Source: Bordetella genomosp. 9
GTDB taxonomy: Bacteria; Pseudomonadota; Gammaproteobacteria; Burkholderiales; Burkholderiaceae_B
Assembly: GCF_002261425.1 (NCBI RefSeq)
Contig: NZ_NEVJ01000001.1
Location: 1,054,001-1,118,000, forward strand
Length of the DNA: 64,000 nt
Direction of reading: 5' to 3'
The translations under genes and the position numbers were made by a program. Below the pieces are notes generated by a model. The model worked only from the letters and a program-made list of their open reading frames with translations, ran no database searches and was not told the origin of the DNA. Below are positions 53,587 to 61,823 of this stretch, piece after piece (position 1 is the stretch's first letter; each line of letters opens with the position of its first letter).

Positions 53587-53784
53587 TCAACAGGAAAGTT
53601 GGTCGGCGGCTTGGTGTGCCAGGTCTAACGCCAGCATCAAAAAGCTATCTTGCAGGTCTTGCCTCATTGCCATGAAGTGGCTGAATCCCAGTCCAGTGGC
53701 TGCGGTAAGAAGCGCCTCCAGTTGGGCCAGTTTGGACACGGCTTCCTCATAGCGATCTATCTCTATGCTCTTCGGTTGGTGCAT
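53587..53784 (-). CDS. Hypothetical phage protein (65 aa)
   Basis: 65 residues from the ATG at 53784 (MHQPKSIEIDRYEEAV), with GGAGAGGG nearby; a start at 53841 is also possible. Helical, with likely coiled-coil SKLAQLEALLTAA. It runs left, away from the Arc-like gene, and has its own terminator. Confidence 0.5.
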   Translation of the reverse strand: MHQPKSIEIDRYEEAVSKLAQLEALLTAATGLGFSHFMAMRQDLQDSFLMLALDLAHQAADQLSC

Positions 53785-53924
53785 AGTCCCTCTCCGCGTA
53801 AACGGCAACGTCTGCCGTTTATTCATTGCATCATCTGTCATTAAGTTGCAATCAGCGGATCAGGCGCCGAATACCATCACAGTGCGTCTATTTGATCCAT
53901 CACTGTGCGGGCAGACTGCCGCGC

Positions 53925-54158
53925 ATGGCACGAGCACGAACTACCGGAATCAGGCTTTGGGACCAGGTGACGCTACGCCTGCCGCCCGGAATGCGCGACC
54001 AGATCAACGATCTAGCGGCGGAAAACGGCCGGTCGGCCAACGCTGAGATAGTGGCGCGGTTGCAGGCATCCATGGAGTCTGCCCCGTTAAGCCTGGAGGC
54101 CGTGCGCCAAGCCGTCCGGGAAGAGGTGCGGGCTGCGTTAGTTGAAAAGCACAAGTGA
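53925..54158 (+). CDS. Arc family DNA-binding protein
   Basis: 77 residues. A strand (VTLRLPPGMRDQINDL) and helix-turn-helix-like AENGRSANAEIVARL are the ribbon-helix-helix fold of Arc. The C-terminal helix is charged. It stands directly before a control region with four symmetric sites and is the obvious candidate to bind them. Confidence 0.85.
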   Translation: MARARTTGIRLWDQVTLRLPPGMRDQINDLAAENGRSANAEIVARLQASMESAPLSLEAVRQAVREEVRAALVEKHK

Positions 54159-54180
54159 CCCCTACCCGCAGTGATCTCAA

Positions 54181-54266
54181 TGCAAGCACACAAATAATTA
54201 TCTGCTTGCAAAGTATGCAGATGCTGTTCATAATGCAAGCACAACGACCGATTGAGGTGCTTGCAT
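54181..54266. promoter_or_regulatory. Four inverted TGCAAGCA sites around a promoter
   Basis: TGCAAGCA occurs at 54181-54188 and 54234-54241 and its complement TGCTTGCA at 54203-54210 and 54258-54265, i.e. two inverted pairs. A promoter lies among them: TTGCAA (54206-54211), 17 bases, CATAAT (54229-54234). The second site overlaps the -35 and the third starts at the -10, and the fourth covers the start codon of the P63C gene. Confidence 0.8.
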
Positions 54267-55239
54267 GAACGAAGAATCGAAACCTGAGGCCAAAGGCCGA
54301 GCCAAGGGAGGGCTTGCGCGGGCCGCAAAGCTATCGCCGGAGGAGCGGAGCGAGATTGCGCGCAGAGCGGCGCAGAAGCGGTATGGTCTGAAAGCATCCC
54401 ATCGAGGGAACTTCAAGGATCAGTTCGGTATCGACGTTGAGTGCTACGTGATTGACGATGCGAAGAAGACCGCCGTCATCAGCCAGATCGGCATGGGACA
54501 AGCCATTGGACTTTCTTCGCGAGGCAATGCGTTCCCGCGCTTCTTGGAAAGCCAAGCAATGGGGCCTTACCTTGGCGCGGAGATTCGTAAAAAACTCGAA
54601 AATCCCCTTATTTTTCAATGGCGTAACGATGGCGCGGGACCTCCAATCACGATCCACGGTTACGAGGCGACACTGCTTATAGATGTTTGCCAAGCCATCA
54701 CGAAAGCACAAGCGCACAAGGCGCTGAAATCGCATCAACAAAAGATTGCGCACGCTGCCGCTGTGCTACTTGGTGCCTCGGCCAAGTCGGGCATTGATGG
54801 CTTGGTTTACGCGCTGGCCGGGTATAACCGAACAAAAGAAGAGGTCATCGAGGCATACAAGATGTATGTCCGCGAAGAGGCCAGGGAATACGAGAGGGAG
54901 TTCACGCCGGAGCTGTACGAAGAGTGGTACAGGTTATACGGGTTGGCGCGCCCCGTTCGTGGGCGCCCCTGGGAGTTCCGATACCTCACCATCGACCACA
55001 TTTATAAGCCCCTTGCTCGCAGCTCTGGCAAGGTTTTCGAGCTGGCGAAAAGCACTAAGGCTGAGCACGGAGAGGCGACCGATAAGATCCACCAATTTCT
55101 CTCCGAGGTTGGTGTTAAAGCCTTGAGAACTCAGATCGGGAAAATCACCGGTATCGCTACGGTTTCCAACAGCCGCGAGGAGTACGAAAAGCACATCCAG
55201 GAGAAGGTGTTCGGTCAAGCTTCACTAAGGCTGGAATGA
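54265..55239 (+). CDS. P63C domain phage protein
   Basis: 324 residues. An N-terminal charged segment (AKGGLARAAKLSPEERSEIARRAA) is followed by HGYEATLLIDVCQAITKAQ and the P63C region with WYRLYGLARPVRGRPWEFRY and a C-terminal helix. P63C proteins occur in phages and mobile elements; their role is not known. Expression is controlled by the Arc-like region upstream. Confidence 0.8.
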   Translation: MNEESKPEAKGRAKGGLARAAKLSPEERSEIARRAAQKRYGLKASHRGNFKDQFGIDVECYVIDDAKKTAVISQIGMGQAIGLSSRGNAFPRFLESQAMGPYLGAEIRKKLENPLIFQWRNDGAGPPITIHGYEATLLIDVCQAITKAQAHKALKSHQQKIAHAAAVLLGASAKSGIDGLVYALAGYNRTKEEVIEAYKMYVREEAREYEREFTPELYEEWYRLYGLARPVRGRPWEFRYLTIDHIYKPLARSSGKVFELAKSTKAEHGEATDKIHQFLSEVGVKALRTQIGKITGIATVSNSREEYEKHIQEKVFGQASLRLE

Positions 55240-55247
55240 TCATGAAT

Positions 55248-55269
55248 AGCCGCCTCCGGGCGGCTTTTT
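55248..55269 (+). terminator. Terminator of the P63C gene
   Basis: AGCCGCC (55248-55254) and GGCGGCT (55259-55265) pair across four bases, with five T following. Confidence 0.85.
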
Positions 55270-56285
55270 CATGCCTGCGCCCCGGCCGGGATGCCCACGG
55301 ATGAGCGGCGAAGGAGAGGCCGTTCCACCAGGTGCCAAGACAGGCAGGCGGCGGTCAAGGTCAGCACAACGGCATCGACCAGCCCCAGCCACGGGTTGGC
55401 GAACGCACCTACGGCAATCAGCGCCTGGATGATGGGGAAGTGGTACAGGTAAATGCCATACGACACGTCGCCCAGCCGGCCGGCCGACAAATGCATCTTT
55501 CCGCCGGTCGCCAGGAAGATCGTCAAGCTGGCGTAGAAGAACGGTTGAACGAGAGGCTCCCAGGGCGTGCCACGGGCCATCCAGAAGACAACCCCAGACG
55601 CGAGGGCGATGTACCCAGCCCTGGCGAAGATCCGCCCATCCATCGCCAGCAGCGAGCCGAGGACGAAGAAGGAGAGCTGGCCCGGGAACTGGCGGGCAAG
55701 TTCGGCGGAGCCGTGGCTGAGGAAGAAGTACGCCCAGGCGATGCTGGCAGCGGCAATGACCAGGGCCACAGGCAGGGCGCGGAAGCGCTTGAACAGCCAG
55801 AAGATGACCGGGACGCAGAAGTACAGAGCCACCTCGATCTTGAGCGTCCAGAGCGCGCCGTCCATCGCCGGCATGGGGTTGGACTCGAAGACGCCCGGTA
55901 GTGTCGGCTGTAGGAAGTTGAGGAAGATCGCGTTGAATGCGAAGTATTTCCAAGTCGTAGGAGAAGATAGGAAGTCGCCCAGCGGCAACCGCGTCAGGCA
56001 GGCGCCAATGACCAGGCATAGCAGGATCGCGCATAGGTACGCGGGATAGATCCGCCGCAGCCGCTTTTCCGCGAACTCGGTCAGCGATCCGCTGGAGCGG
56101 TAGCTCCGCATGACCAGGAAGCCGCTGACCACGAAGAATGCCTTGACCGCGAAATCTGAATCGAAGAAGGGCCGGAAGGTTTGGAAGTCCGGAAGCCCCG
56201 TGACGTCGGCCACGTGCGCGCCGACCACGATCAGCGCCAGGATGATGCGCAACGCATCGAAGTTGTTGGACTTGTGGCTGTCCAT
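55269..56285 (-). CDS. Acyltransferase 3 family membrane protein, probable conversion gene
   Basis: 338 residues from the ATG at 56285 (a TTG two codons upstream overlaps cI). The start MDSHKSNNFDALRIILALIV and the following GAHVADV contain the catalytic His of the family; FFVVSGFLVMRSY and KRLRRIYPAYL follow, with about ten membrane segments. The family O-acetylates cell-surface glycans. It lies directly behind cI on the same strand, so it is probably expressed in the lysogen and modifies the host surface. Confidence 0.9.
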   Translation of the reverse strand: MDSHKSNNFDALRIILALIVVGAHVADVTGLPDFQTFRPFFDSDFAVKAFFVVSGFLVMRSYRSSGSLTEFAEKRLRRIYPAYLCAILLCLVIGACLTRLPLGDFLSSPTTWKYFAFNAIFLNFLQPTLPGVFESNPMPAMDGALWTLKIEVALYFCVPVIFWLFKRFRALPVALVIAAASIAWAYFFLSHGSAELARQFPGQLSFFVLGSLLAMDGRIFARAGYIALASGVVFWMARGTPWEPLVQPFFYASLTIFLATGGKMHLSAGRLGDVSYGIYLYHFPIIQALIAVGAFANPWLGLVDAVVLTLTAACLSWHLVERPLLRRSSVGIPAGAQA

Positions 56286-56287
56286 TC

Positions 56288-57010
56288 TCAATTGGAGGCG
56301 AAACCGGACCCTGACCGGTAGACGACTTCTCCGATTATCTGTAGCCGCTCCATGTCCTCAACGGTTACGTCGCGGTCCGGGTACTTGCTGTTGTAGGAGT
56401 GCAGCATCAGCGCACCGCCAGCCTTCTTGAATACCTGCTTTACGAGCGGCTCATCTTCGAACAGCACGGCGTAGACAACGCCATCCCTCACCGCTGTTTT
56501 GGTCACATCGACCATCACCATGTCCCTGTTAAACAGGAATGGTTCCATCGAATCGCCCCGCACCATAACCAGCTTGCAATTGGCTGGCTTGGACCCAAGC
56601 GCCTGGAAAAAGGCCACATTGAAGGGTAGGGCTGCCTTTTCCCTTATTTCCCACTGTACACCGCCGTCTCCTGCGCTCACCCTGTAGTCCCAGCGGTCTA
56701 TCCAGACGCGTTCTTCTCCCTCGGGCAAGTCCTCAGGACGGTCCCAGACAGCCACTTTCCCTTCTGCTAGTTGTGCCGAAGCTCCTACTTTAGGACCAGT
56801 CCCACGACTTAGCCAAGTCGGATTGACGCCCAACGCGCCAGCCGTGGCGATCAGGTTTTCCCCTTTCAGCTCGGTCACCGCTCCGGATACCCAGTGCGCG
56901 ATGGCGCTTCGCGTCACCCGTACGCGGCGCGCTAATTCGGATTGGCTGATGCCCCTGCCGCCATCGGCTTCGGCCATCGCTTCCTTGAGTCTTTCTTGCA
57001 ACGAGGTCAT
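56288..57010 (-). CDS. CI-like repressor (XRE HTH and S24 peptidase)
   Basis: 240 residues from the ATG at 57010. HTH is GRGISQSELARRVRVTRSAIAHW. A long linker leads to the S24 domain with Ser in VRGDSMEPFL and the Lys in EDEPLVKQVF, so RecA-stimulated autocleavage is expected. It maintains lysogeny. It diverges from cro across 84 bases. Confidence 0.93.
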   Translation of the reverse strand: MTSLQERLKEAMAEADGGRGISQSELARRVRVTRSAIAHWVSGAVTELKGENLIATAGALGVNPTWLSRGTGPKVGASAQLAEGKVAVWDRPEDLPEGEERVWIDRWDYRVSAGDGGVQWEIREKAALPFNVAFFQALGSKPANCKLVMVRGDSMEPFLFNRDMVMVDVTKTAVRDGVVYAVLFEDEPLVKQVFKKAGGALMLHSYNSKYPDRDVTVEDMERLQIIGEVVYRSGSGFASN

Positions 57011-57033
57011 GGTTAGCAGAATAACCGGTTGCC

Positions 57034-57065
57034 TGTTGAGCCAACTTTCGGTATGCTTGTTGAGC
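57034..57065. promoter_or_regulatory. Candidate operator repeats in the cI-cro region
   Basis: TGTTGAGC is repeated directly at 57034-57041 and 57058-57065, 24 bases apart. TTGAGC of the second copy could serve as the -35 of the rightward promoter with TAAATA at 57081-57086 (15 bases). The site order cannot be assigned. Confidence 0.45.
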
Positions 57066-57094
57066 GAAATATCCATACGCTAAATAGGCTCTGC

Positions 57095-57310
57095 ATGACC
57101 ACGCTGACTAAGCAAAACGCGATCGATCTGTTTGGCAATGGCGCCGAGCTTGCCCGCGCTCTTGGGTTCACGCGCAGCGCCATTTCTCAATGGCCGCATG
57201 AACTCGATAAGGGCCGCAGCTACATGGTCGTGGGCGCTGCTTTGTGCCACGGCAAGGTTCGGTCGCGGAGCCAGCTCCACGAGTTCTTGCGCGTTCGAAA
57301 TTCCGCCTGA
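57095..57310 (+). CDS. Cro-like repressor
   Basis: 71 residues. NAIDLFGNGAELARALGFTR and SAISQWPHEL form the HTH typical of lambdoid Cro (helix, turn, recognition helix with SAISQW). It is the first gene to the right of the switch and is followed by a terminator. Confidence 0.88.
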   Translation: MTTLTKQNAIDLFGNGAELARALGFTRSAISQWPHELDKGRSYMVVGAALCHGKVRSRSQLHEFLRVRNSA

Positions 57311-57324
57311 TCGCTTCTTCATGC

Positions 57325-57353
57325 GCCCATCCATTGTTGATGGGCTCTTTTTT
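57325..57353 (+). terminator. Terminator after cro (tR1-like)
   Basis: GCCCATC (57325-57331) and GATGGGC (57339-57345) pair across seven bases; TCTTTTTT follows. It stands where lambda has tR1, so antitermination may be needed for the genes to the right. Confidence 0.8.
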
Positions 57354-57419
57354 AGCCGCAGTTCAACTCGTAACTCTAGTCGTAATCCCATTGTTTTTTT
57401 CTAACCGCGAACAAAAAAA

Positions 57420-57773
57420 ATGACCGCATCTCAACAACTTACCTACGTAGCACCGCACCAGTTGGTTAACAAGGCGGAAGTCAGCGAATGCCAGACATTC
57501 CGCGACGCCGTCCAACTGGCCTGGAAGCACCGGGCAGACAAGGCAATGACGAAAGAGCGCTTCGCCGCGCTGATCGAATGCCATCCGCCTCATGTGAGCC
57601 AGTGGCTGAATCCGAAGGTGTACGACAAGCACGGTCGGCGGTATCCCGACCTGCCGGCAGAGAAGTTGGCCGTAGCGGAGCAGGTGCTGGGAAACCACGC
57701 GATGCAGCAGTTCTTGAATCGCAGGCAGGGAATCAAGTTGGTGCGGTACGTGATTGACGAGGACACCGAATGA
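57420..57773 (+). CDS. CII-position HTH-like protein (117 aa)
   Basis: 117 residues from the ATG at 57420. KAMTKERFAALIECHPPHVSQWLN is a plausible HTH. It lies where CII is in lambda, just after the cro terminator, but has no clear CII signature. A DNA-binding role is inference. Confidence 0.65.
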   Translation: MTASQQLTYVAPHQLVNKAEVSECQTFRDAVQLAWKHRADKAMTKERFAALIECHPPHVSQWLNPKVYDKHGRRYPDLPAEKLAVAEQVLGNHAMQQFLNRRQGIKLVRYVIDEDTE

Positions 57774-57958
57774 CGCATGACCAGGCGCACGAGTACGCAA
57801 CACAGGTGGCCCGCGAAGAGTGGGCCAAGGCAGGAAAGAACATGGAGACAACCCTAAAAGCGTTGGATCGACGCGCCGAGAAGGATCCGAAGTTCAAGGA
57901 AGCCCGCGAGATATTGAGCTTCCGCAGCTTGTTGGAAGAACAGCAGACGAGGCATTAA
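57770..57958 (+). CDS. Hypothetical phage protein (62 aa)
   Basis: 62 residues, helical and charged, overlapping the upstream stop (ATGA). No family recognised. Confidence 0.55.
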   Translation: MTHDQAHEYATQVAREEWAKAGKNMETTLKALDRRAEKDPKFKEAREILSFRSLLEEQQTRH

Positions 57959-57960
57959 CC

Positions 57961-58374
57961 ATGAACAACCGCCCGATACGCCTCACCCCCGTCACGCGCC
58001 CCAAGGTTCTGCAGTCGATTGCTGCGGCACCTGATGGGGTCTACGTCCACATCAAGGAATCCAAGCGTAGCTTGGAGCAGAACGCACGTATGTGGGCGAT
58101 GTTGGGCGACGTGTCGAAGCAGGTCGTTTGGACGGTCAATGGTCATGCGGAGAAGCTCTCTCCAGAAGAGTGGAAGACCATCATCACAGCCAGTCTGCGG
58201 GAAGAGAACCGCATGGCTCCGGGTGTACGCGGTGGCTTCGTGATGCTTGGGACTTCGACCAGCTCCATGACGATCAAGGAAATGACGGAGGTCATCGACT
58301 TCCTGTTCCACTTCGGCGCGGAGCACGACGTCATTTGGTCGGAGAAGGTTGTCATGCCGGGATGGATCCAGTGA
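57961..58374 (+). CDS. ninB: NinB-like recombination protein
   Basis: 137 residues. RSLEQNARMWAMLGDVSKQV and MTIKEMTEVIDFLFHFGAEH are features of NinB (lambda Orf), which promotes exchange of SSB and phage recombination. The stop overlaps the next ATG (TGATG). Confidence 0.88.
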   Translation: MNNRPIRLTPVTRPKVLQSIAAAPDGVYVHIKESKRSLEQNARMWAMLGDVSKQVVWTVNGHAEKLSPEEWKTIITASLREENRMAPGVRGGFVMLGTSTSSMTIKEMTEVIDFLFHFGAEHDVIWSEKVVMPGWIQ

Positions 58375-58775
58375 TGTTAGGCCGCTCCCGTCCTATCCGC
58401 CGTCGTCGCCGCACTCCGCGCCCGACAAAGACCCTGTACCGCAATCGCGAACTGCTGGACCTGGCAGCGGGTCAGCCCTGCCTCATTCGCGTCCCTGGTG
58501 TCTGCTGCGGCGACCCTGCCACGGTGGTGGCGTGCCACGCAAACGAATCCCGGTTTGGCAAAGCCAAGGGACTGAAGAGCCATGACTGGGCTGCGGCCTG
58601 GGGCTGCTGGATGTGTCATCAATGGGTCGATAGCGCTAATAACGTATCAAAAATGATACGTGACGCCTACCTGGAGGACGGCATCAAGCGGACTCGGCTG
58701 GCGATCATGCAACTCGGGAAGTGGCCCGACGAGGCTGAGGCTGGCTATCAGCTGGTGTTTGGGGAGGCGGCATGA
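58374..58775 (+). CDS. DUF1364 (YbcO-like) putative nuclease
   Basis: 133 residues. CLIRVPGVCCGDPATVVACHANES, described here in parts, gives Cys and His ligands, and a later CWMCHQWVD completes a zinc/HNH-like site. The N terminus is Arg-rich. Members are DNA-specific nucleases in prophages. Confidence 0.85.
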   Translation: MLGRSRPIRRRRRTPRPTKTLYRNRELLDLAAGQPCLIRVPGVCCGDPATVVACHANESRFGKAKGLKSHDWAAAWGCWMCHQWVDSANNVSKMIRDAYLEDGIKRTRLAIMQLGKWPDEAEAGYQLVFGEAA

Positions 58776-59497
58776 AGCGGCCTGCATTCCAGTTCTACCC
58801 CGGCGATTGGCGCAAGGATGCCGCGCTTCAGAGCTGCTCCCTGGAAGCCCGTGGGCTTTGGCATGAGTTGCTTTGCCTGATGCACGAGTGCGAGCCCTAC
58901 GGGCATCTGGCGATCAATGGCAACCCGATGAAACCCGCCCAGGTTGCGCGGTTGGTCGGCGTATCTGAGCGCGATTACCGGAAGCTGCTGGCAGAACTGA
59001 CCGAGGCCGGCGTCCCATCGTTCACGGACGATGGTGTGGTGTTCTCGCGCCGGATGGTTAGAGACGAGCATATCCGGAACGTAAGGGCCGAGGCTGGAAA
59101 GCTTGGAGGAAACCCGAGTTTGCTTGGAGATAAGGTTAAGCAAAAGGATAAGCAAACCTCCAACCAAGATCCAACCCCTTCATCTTCTTCTTCATCTTCA
59201 AAGAAAAAACATACGTCGGCTGACGCCTCCTTGCCTGCCCGGTTTGCAGAATTCTGGGATACCTGGCCAGCATCCGAGCGGAAGGTGGCAAAGGCCAAGT
59301 GTGCCCAGAAGTGGAGGGCCCGAAGGCTCGATGACGTTGCAGACCAGATCCTTGCCCACGTCGAGGCGTTGAAGTCGTCGAAATCCTGGCGTGACGGTTT
59401 TGAACCTGCCCCCCTGACGTATCTGAATCAATCCCGCTGGGAGGACGGTGTTCCTGCGGACGGGGGTAGATCAGAACTCTTCGAGGGTGGGATATGA
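58772..59497 (+). CDS. DUF1376-type phage replication protein
   Basis: 241 residues. It starts KRPAFQFYPGDWRKDAALQ with the winged-helix start of DUF1376. A serine-rich linker (PTPSSSSSSSKKK) leads to a basic C-terminal domain (FAEFWDTWPASERKVAKAKC). It probably binds the origin or loads the helicase encoded two genes further. Confidence 0.75.
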   Translation: MKRPAFQFYPGDWRKDAALQSCSLEARGLWHELLCLMHECEPYGHLAINGNPMKPAQVARLVGVSERDYRKLLAELTEAGVPSFTDDGVVFSRRMVRDEHIRNVRAEAGKLGGNPSLLGDKVKQKDKQTSNQDPTPSSSSSSSKKKHTSADASLPARFAEFWDTWPASERKVAKAKCAQKWRARRLDDVADQILAHVEALKSSKSWRDGFEPAPLTYLNQSRWEDGVPADGGRSELFEGGI

Positions 59498-59820
59498 CCG
59501 GGCAGAACGCAATCGTCGAACTGCGCATGCGGGGCTACACCCCTGCAAGCGTGGTGGTGCATGTCCTGGCTTCCGAGCCCCGGTACTTCGAGGGAACGCA
59601 CCCTGAGAACCTGATGAACAGCGGGTTCCTGCCGGAGATTGACGTTCTGCCAACCGACAACCCAGCCACGCTGGATTTCCGCTGCTTGCACGGGGTTTTG
59701 GTGCATGTGGTGGGTCTGAACCACAGGCGTGTCAGGGCAGCATTTAACCGCATCCAGCAGTTCGATCCTGCCGAAATCCTGGCCGTGACCGACGAGCTGC
59801 TGCACTGGAAACCGGAATGA
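59494..59820 (+). CDS. Hypothetical replication-module protein (108 aa)
   Basis: 108 residues (MTGQNAIVELRMRGYTPAS), overlapping both neighbours by four bases (ATGA). Its place between initiator and helicase suggests an accessory role. No family recognised. Confidence 0.65.
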   Translation: MTGQNAIVELRMRGYTPASVVVHVLASEPRYFEGTHPENLMNSGFLPEIDVLPTDNPATLDFRCLHGVLVHVVGLNHRRVRAAFNRIQQFDPAEILAVTDELLHWKPE

Positions 59821-60767
59821 GCAACGTCCAAAAACTCATCATTCCATCGTCCATGAACTTCCAGGAATACATGGTCGATGCAGAACCCAAGGCGAAGGTG
59901 CTATCGCCCGAGGCGTGGCGCGACGAATTGATCGCCTCTACCCAGGGTGGGCATTCCCTGTCTGGGGCAAAGCTTCCGTGGGGGAAGACTCACGAGCACA
60001 TCCGATTCCGCGGCGGAGAAGTGACGCTGTGGCAGGGGATCAACGGCCACGGGAAAAGCCAGCTCCTGGGGCAAAGCACGATGTCCTTTGCCGCCCAGGG
60101 CGAAAAGGTGTGCGTCGCCAGCTTCGAGATGAAGCCGCTGTCTACGCTGAAACGGATGCTTCGGCAGGCGTCCAGGAACGGCAACCCGGGCGAAGTGATG
60201 GCGAACCGCCTAATCGACTGGCTGGAAGGGAAGTATTGGTTCTACGACCAACAGGGCCAGGTCAAGCCGGAGATGATGTATGCGGTCATCCGGTACTGCG
60301 CCGACAAGCTCAAGATCAAGCATATCGTCATCGATAGCCTGATGAAGTGCGTACGCGGGGAAGACGACTACAACGGGCAGAAGGACTTCGTGGACATGCT
60401 CACGGCTCTGGCTCGTGACCACAACGTCCACATCCACCTTGTCCACCACGTCCGCAAGGCTGAAAACGAGGACAAGGTGCCGGGCAAGTTCGATGCCAAG
60501 GGCTCCGGGGCAATCTCGGATCAGGTCGATCAAGTTCTGACGGTATGGCGCAACAAGGCCAAGGAGCGGGCCGTCGAGCAGGCGCAGCGCAGTGGAGCCC
60601 AGCTGGACGAGAAGAATGCCAGCGCCCCCGACGCACTGCTTATCTGCGACAAAAACCGCCACGGGGAATGGGAAGGGAAGATCAACCTTTGGTACGACCC
60701 GCAATCCCTTCAATACACATCTGACAAGCGGTGCATTCCGCTGGACCTGTTAGGGGAAGATCGATGA
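59817..60767 (+). CDS. DnaB-like helicase/ATPase
   Basis: 316 residues. Walker A is GINGHGKSQ and Walker B is HIVIDSLMKC, with later LVHHVRKAENEDK typical of DnaB and RecA-fold helicases. It lacks the N-terminal primase-interacting domain. It would unwind phage DNA. Confidence 0.87.
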   Translation: MSNVQKLIIPSSMNFQEYMVDAEPKAKVLSPEAWRDELIASTQGGHSLSGAKLPWGKTHEHIRFRGGEVTLWQGINGHGKSQLLGQSTMSFAAQGEKVCVASFEMKPLSTLKRMLRQASRNGNPGEVMANRLIDWLEGKYWFYDQQGQVKPEMMYAVIRYCADKLKIKHIVIDSLMKCVRGEDDYNGQKDFVDMLTALARDHNVHIHLVHHVRKAENEDKVPGKFDAKGSGAISDQVDQVLTVWRNKAKERAVEQAQRSGAQLDEKNASAPDALLICDKNRHGEWEGKINLWYDPQSLQYTSDKRCIPLDLLGEDR

Positions 60768-61114
60768 GCAACCAAAGCATCCGCGAACAGATCTTAGAAC
60801 TCCTCGAGTACGAGGGGAATATGACCACATCCAGGATCGCCCTGGAGACTGACAAGAACTCCCGGAGTGTCGCCTCACTCCTGTCTGACATGCACAAGAA
60901 ATCGATTGTGCATATTGACTCCTGGGAGCCCAGTGTGAACGGCAAGCGACCGGCTGCGATCTGGGCCATAGGGAGCGACGAAGACGCGGAATACTCGCTG
61001 CCCCGTCCGCCTGCGGACCGCGCGGTGATTCAGGCTATGGCCGCATGGGCTGACCGTGCGCTGTTCGGCCCTTTCGCCACTGCCATGTGGAATGTCACCC
61101 AGGGGGTGCGATGA
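60764..61114 (+). CDS. Winged-helix-like phage protein (116 aa)
   Basis: 116 residues. The first 60 residues (IREQILELLEYEGNMTTSR, NSRSVASLLSDMHKK) look like a winged helix. It overlaps the helicase stop. Probably DNA binding. Confidence 0.65.
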   Translation: MSNQSIREQILELLEYEGNMTTSRIALETDKNSRSVASLLSDMHKKSIVHIDSWEPSVNGKRPAAIWAIGSDEDAEYSLPRPPADRAVIQAMAAWADRALFGPFATAMWNVTQGVR

Positions 61115-61485
61115 GCAGGTTGGAATACTTCGAGCTGATGCCCATGCCGGTTGTTGTTGCGGCCTGCTTCGATCCTGGCCAGTTCCAGAAAGAGATGAGG
61201 CGGCTCAGGGTGACAGGGGCTCCTCCGTTCACGGCTGGCTCGCCGGCCTGCGTGCATACCTTCGAGCAGGGTACGTCCATCCGGCAGATCATGTGCCTTG
61301 ACCATGAAATGCTGGAAGACAAGACGCCTATCGAGGTCGCTGCGCTTCTCTGCCACGAGGCAGTCCACGTCATGCAGGAGTGCCGAGACTGGATGAATGA
61401 GAAGTCGGCTGGGTCCGAGTGGGAGGCTTTCATGGTGCAGGCCGTGGCGCAGTTCTTCATGAGCAAGTATACGGAGGTGGCATGA
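61111..61485 (+). CDS. Small HExxH (zincin-like) phage protein
   Basis: 124 residues. HEAVHVMQE near residue 92 has the HExxH zinc motif, and Glu in SEWEAFMVQ is a possible third ligand. A protease activity is not established. It is in the replication operon, overlapping its neighbours by ATGA. Confidence 0.6.
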   Translation: MSRLEYFELMPMPVVVAACFDPGQFQKEMRRLRVTGAPPFTAGSPACVHTFEQGTSIRQIMCLDHEMLEDKTPIEVAALLCHEAVHVMQECRDWMNEKSAGSEWEAFMVQAVAQFFMSKYTEVA

Positions 61486-61823
61486 ATCGAAACTTCGCCC
61501 TGGGCCGCCTCAAGACCGGACAGCTCAACAAGACCGAACAGGCATATGCCGACTACCTATCCCAGCTCCAGGCCGTAGGAGGGATTCTCTGGCACAAGTT
61601 TGAGGGGATGAAGTTCCGATTAGCCGACAACACGTTTTACACGCCGGATTTCATCGTCATGCAGCCTGGGGGGCAGTTGGAGGCTCATGAGGTCAAAGGG
61701 TTCTGGCAAGAGGATGCCAGGGTGAAGATTAAGGTGGCATCTTCAATTTTTCCGCTGAAGTTCATCGCAGTACGGCCACGTCCAAAGTCAAAGGGCGGCG
61801 GCTGGGACATGGAGGAGTTCTGA
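61482..61823 (+). CDS. DUF1064 putative nuclease
   Basis: 113 residues. The core YTPDFIVMQPGGQLEAHEVKG carries the PD-x-ExK nuclease pattern. Members are phage nucleases that may resolve junctions. It ends at the start of the next gene. Confidence 0.85.
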   Translation: MNRNFALGRLKTGQLNKTEQAYADYLSQLQAVGGILWHKFEGMKFRLADNTFYTPDFIVMQPGGQLEAHEVKGFWQEDARVKIKVASSIFPLKFIAVRPRPKSKGGGWDMEEF

